Shown here: in pieces, positions 14,573 through 16,259 of the stretch
Numbering within the stretch: the stretch's first letter is position 1
Layout of the letters: every line of letters starts with the position of its first letter
Assembly: GCA_043802925.1 (NCBI GenBank)
Contig: JAZDKP010000021.1
Span: forward strand, 1 to 16,259
Length of the DNA stretch: 16,259 nt
Direction of reading: 5' to 3'
Source of the DNA: JAZDKP01 sp043802925
Lineage (GTDB): Bacteria; Fibrobacterota; OXYB2-FULL-49-7; JAEUSG01
Notes under the pieces: generated by a model
Databases searched by the model: none
Told to the model about the DNA's origin: nothing
Seen by the model: the letters and a program-made list of their open reading frames with translations, nothing else
Translations under genes and position numbers: made by a program

Positions 14573-15895
14573 TCATCCCATTCGTAAATCCGTATAAAGC
14601 GGCAGAAACCGGATTCTGGATCCCGCGGTCTTTAAGATATTGCCCCCGTGAAACACCCGTCCTTCCCGGCATTCCGGCTGGCGGAGCAGATATTGGGCCA
14701 GGCTTCGGAGTTTGCCGGCAGGGCCGCTTTTGACTTCCACAGGCAGGATTCGTCCGTCCTCAACCATCAGATAATCCACTTCGGCGTCGCCCACTCCCGG
14801 GCTGACCCAGTAATAGAGCCTGTCGTTTTCCGAACCTCCCCGTACGGCAACCATCTCCTGGCCGATATATTGTTCCGCCAGCGCGCCACGAAACGAGTGG
14901 AGCAGGTCTTTTTCGTTCAGCAACCGGGAAGCGGAGATTCCCGCCATCTGCCGGGCGAGGCCGATATCCACAAATACCTGCTTGAATATTTTGCCGGAGG
15001 CGGAAGCGCCCAAAGGCAGGCCCGAGACGTCTGCGGCATGGACCGGATGGATAATCAGGGCGCGCTCCAGGACTTTGAGTGCGGCCTTGATGGACTCTAT
15101 CCGCTTTTCAGGATAAAGCGAGGTATATTTTATCTGCTGCCCCAGGTGACGGGGAACCGCTTCGTAGACATGCATCAGGCAGTCCATGTCCACCCGTGTT
15201 CCATATTTCGGAAAATCTTCTTCATAGGATCGAATCAGCGTTTCATGGACACGGTTGACCGCCTCGTAAGATCCGGTCTCGACAAACATCCGGACCGCTT
15301 CGGGCATGCCGCCGACAATAAAGTATTCCTTCAGAATCTCCATGAATTTATCATGCACCGAATCCGACCGGCGCTCGGTTGCCGTAAGATCGGGTCTGTT
15401 TTCAAGAAGCACCTCTTCCTTCCTGGCAATCAGAAATTCCCGGAAACTCATGGGATGCATACGCATAAAGTCAACCCTGCCGACCGGAAACGGGATTTCT
15501 TCCATGGAAAATTCCAGAAGGGATCCGGCGGCCGCGACATGGAGCCCGGGCATTTCCTCGAAAAAATACCGGAGGCTCATGAGCGCCCGCGGGCAAGCCT
15601 GAATTTCATCCAGAAAAAGAAGCGTTTCGCCGGGTATAATTCTCTGGTTTAGTTCCACTTCAAGCGATTGAACCAGGTTTCGGGCCACCAAATCTTTCTG
15701 GAACACCCTGTGCAATGACTTTTTCTGTTCAAAATCCGCGACTACGCAGTTTTTAAAATTATCCTGACCGAAATTTTTCAAGGTAAAAGATTTGCCGACC
15801 TGCCGTGCTCCACGCAATATTAACGGCTTTCTTTGCCTGCTTTCTTTCCATTCCAATAGTTTTGAACCAATAGTTCTTTCCATATGTTTTAACAT
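14573..15895 (-). CDS. AAA_14/DUF4143-type ATPase
   Basis: The protein (about 440 residues from the chosen start) has the two-part plan of this family. The N-terminal AAA_14 ATPase domain has Walker A GARQVGKS with the conserved preceding KPLILR, Walker B TLLFLDEIQACP, and sensor-like VAAAGSLLEF, followed by PVGRVDFMRMHPMSFREFL. The C-terminal DUF4143 domain ends with a restriction-endonuclease-like core (VDYLMVEDGRILPVEVKS), where Asp and Glu-x-Lys resemble a PD-(D/E)xK nuclease site. The family is common in scattered copies, often variable between strains, and its role is unsettled. The start could be ATG 15895, ATG 15883 or a TTG at 15919; none has a ribosome binding site. It appears monocistronic. 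Confidence 0.88.
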   Translation of the reverse strand: MLKHMERTIGSKLLEWKESRQRKPLILRGARQVGKSFTLKNFGQDNFKNCVVADFEQKKSLHRVFQKDLVARNLVQSLEVELNQRIIPGETLLFLDEIQACPRALMSLRYFFEEMPGLHVAAAGSLLEFSMEEIPFPVGRVDFMRMHPMSFREFLIARKEEVLLENRPDLTATERRSDSVHDKFMEILKEYFIVGGMPEAVRMFVETGSYEAVNRVHETLIRSYEEDFPKYGTRVDMDCLMHVYEAVPRHLGQQIKYTSLYPEKRIESIKAALKVLERALIIHPVHAADVSGLPLGASASGKIFKQVFVDIGLARQMAGISASRLLNEKDLLHSFRGALAEQYIGQEMVAVRGGSENDRLYYWVSPGVGDAEVDYLMVEDGRILPVEVKSGPAGKLRSLAQYLLRQPECREGRVFHGGNILKTAGSRIRFLPLYTDLRMG

Positions 15896-15910
15896 ACTAT
15901 AATTACAGGC

Positions 15911-15935
15911 AAATAGCAATTATTGGATGCTATTT
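15911..15935. promoter_or_regulatory. Perfect 8-bp inverted repeat upstream of the AAA_14 ATPase gene, operator candidate
   Basis: AAATAGCA (15911-15918) and TGCTATTT (15928-15935) are exact complements separated by 9 bases, in AT-rich DNA 16 bases upstream of the chosen ATG at 15895. Two half-sites about 17 bases apart would suit a dimeric repressor; a hairpin in the leader is the alternative. The rest of the 216-bp gap before era shows only a 6-bp hairpin (GGGAGA 16061-16066 with TCTCCC 16078-16083). Confidence 0.3.
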
Positions 15936-16111
15936 ATACACAATATACGGTCTTGCCGTTTTCAACATATCAGAACTTGTTTCGATTCCATCCTGGAACA
16001 AACGAGCAGGTCAGCATCAATAGATAAGTTTGGCTTCATCGACATACCCCGTAAAGCATGGGGAGAGTTTCCTCCTGTCTCCCGACGCTGAGGATAATGT
16101 ATTTTTCCCCC

Positions 16112-16259
16112 ATGGCAAAAAACACAAAGACCTACGGCGGCACGGTGGCCCTTCTCGGCCGGCCGAACGCGGGAAAATCCACGCTCCTGAACCGGCTGCT
16201 CGGGAAAAAAGTCTCCATTGTTTCGGACAAGCCGCAGACCACGCGCACGCGCGTACTGG
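16112..16259 (+). CDS. era: GTPase Era, N-terminal part (continues beyond window)
   Basis: The first 49 codons are present. They carry the G1 loop GRPNAGKST (about residues 16-24) and the Era-specific switch region VSIVSDKPQTTRTRVL, which separates it from Der/EngA, where the corresponding text is different. Era is an essential GTPase that binds 16S rRNA near its 3' end through a C-terminal KH domain (outside the window) and assists 30S maturation. The start could be ATG 16112 (MAKNTK, chosen) or the in-frame ATG 16097, which adds MYFSP and has GAGG three bases upstream; the sequence does not settle this. Confidence 0.9.
   Translation, partial: MAKNTKTYGGTVALLGRPNAGKSTLLNRLLGKKVSIVSDKPQTTRTRVL

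Noticed and set aside
14648..15652. A 334-codon plus-strand frame opposite the AAA_14 ATPase.
   Set aside because: The minus-strand product has clear Walker A and B motifs; the plus-strand product shows no family features.
16061..16083. GGGAGA/TCTCCC hairpin before era as a terminator.
   Set aside because: The stem is only 6 bp with an 11-base loop and no T-run follows in the direction of era.

Overview
The window is a stretch of chromosome from a Gram-negative bacterium of moderate GC content. The atpB product begins with a cleavable-looking leader, the epsilon subunit is very short, and AtpI and AtpZ both precede atpB. A polysaccharide lyase with add-on domains is also present. Together these traits fit a member of the FCB/PVC assemblage (for example Fibrobacterota/Chitinispirillia, Chlorobi-Bacteroidota or Lentisphaerota relatives). 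The sequence alone does not fix the phylum.

Layout. (1) Positions 1-3961, minus strand: a two-gene polysaccharide-degradation unit. A cytoplasmic Gfo/Idh/MocA oxidoreductase is followed, through an ATGA stop/start overlap, by an exported family-8 polysaccharide lyase (hyaluronate/chondroitin/xanthan lyase type) that runs off the left edge. (2) 4045-4929, plus strand: an AraC-family regulator divergent from that unit; the 83-bp gap holds overlapping candidate promoters in both directions. (3) 4951-12020, minus strand: a complete F1Fo ATP synthase operon, transcribed right to left as atpZ-atpI-atpB-atpE-atpF-atpH-atpA-atpG-atpD-atpC, with short gaps and two overlaps. (4) 12168-12637, minus strand: a RelE/ParE-type toxin with its Phd/YefM-like antitoxin. 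(5) 12638-13074: an AT-rich non-coding stretch ending in a good sigma70-type promoter that points at a small cysteine-rich ORF (13075-13317, plus). (6) 13340-14491, minus: a dGTP triphosphohydrolase-like HD protein. (7) 14573-15895, minus: an AAA_14/DUF4143 ATPase of unknown role. (8) 16112 to the right edge, plus: the start of the Era GTPase.

How the parts work together. The left unit looks like a small inducible locus for uronate-containing polysaccharide: the secreted lyase cleaves the polymer by beta-elimination, the oxidoreductase may process a released sugar, and the AraC protein probably senses an inducer and controls the divergent promoters. The ATP synthase operon is housekeeping and looks proton-coupled from its c subunit. 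The rest is a mix of housekeeping (dgt, era) and accessory genes (toxin-antitoxin, AAA_14 ATPase, the orphan small protein). I see no rRNA, tRNA, CRISPR array, insertion sequence or phage genes. I do not see clear evidence of a wholly new system; the small cysteine-rich protein and the lyase-oxidoreductase pairing are the least explained items.
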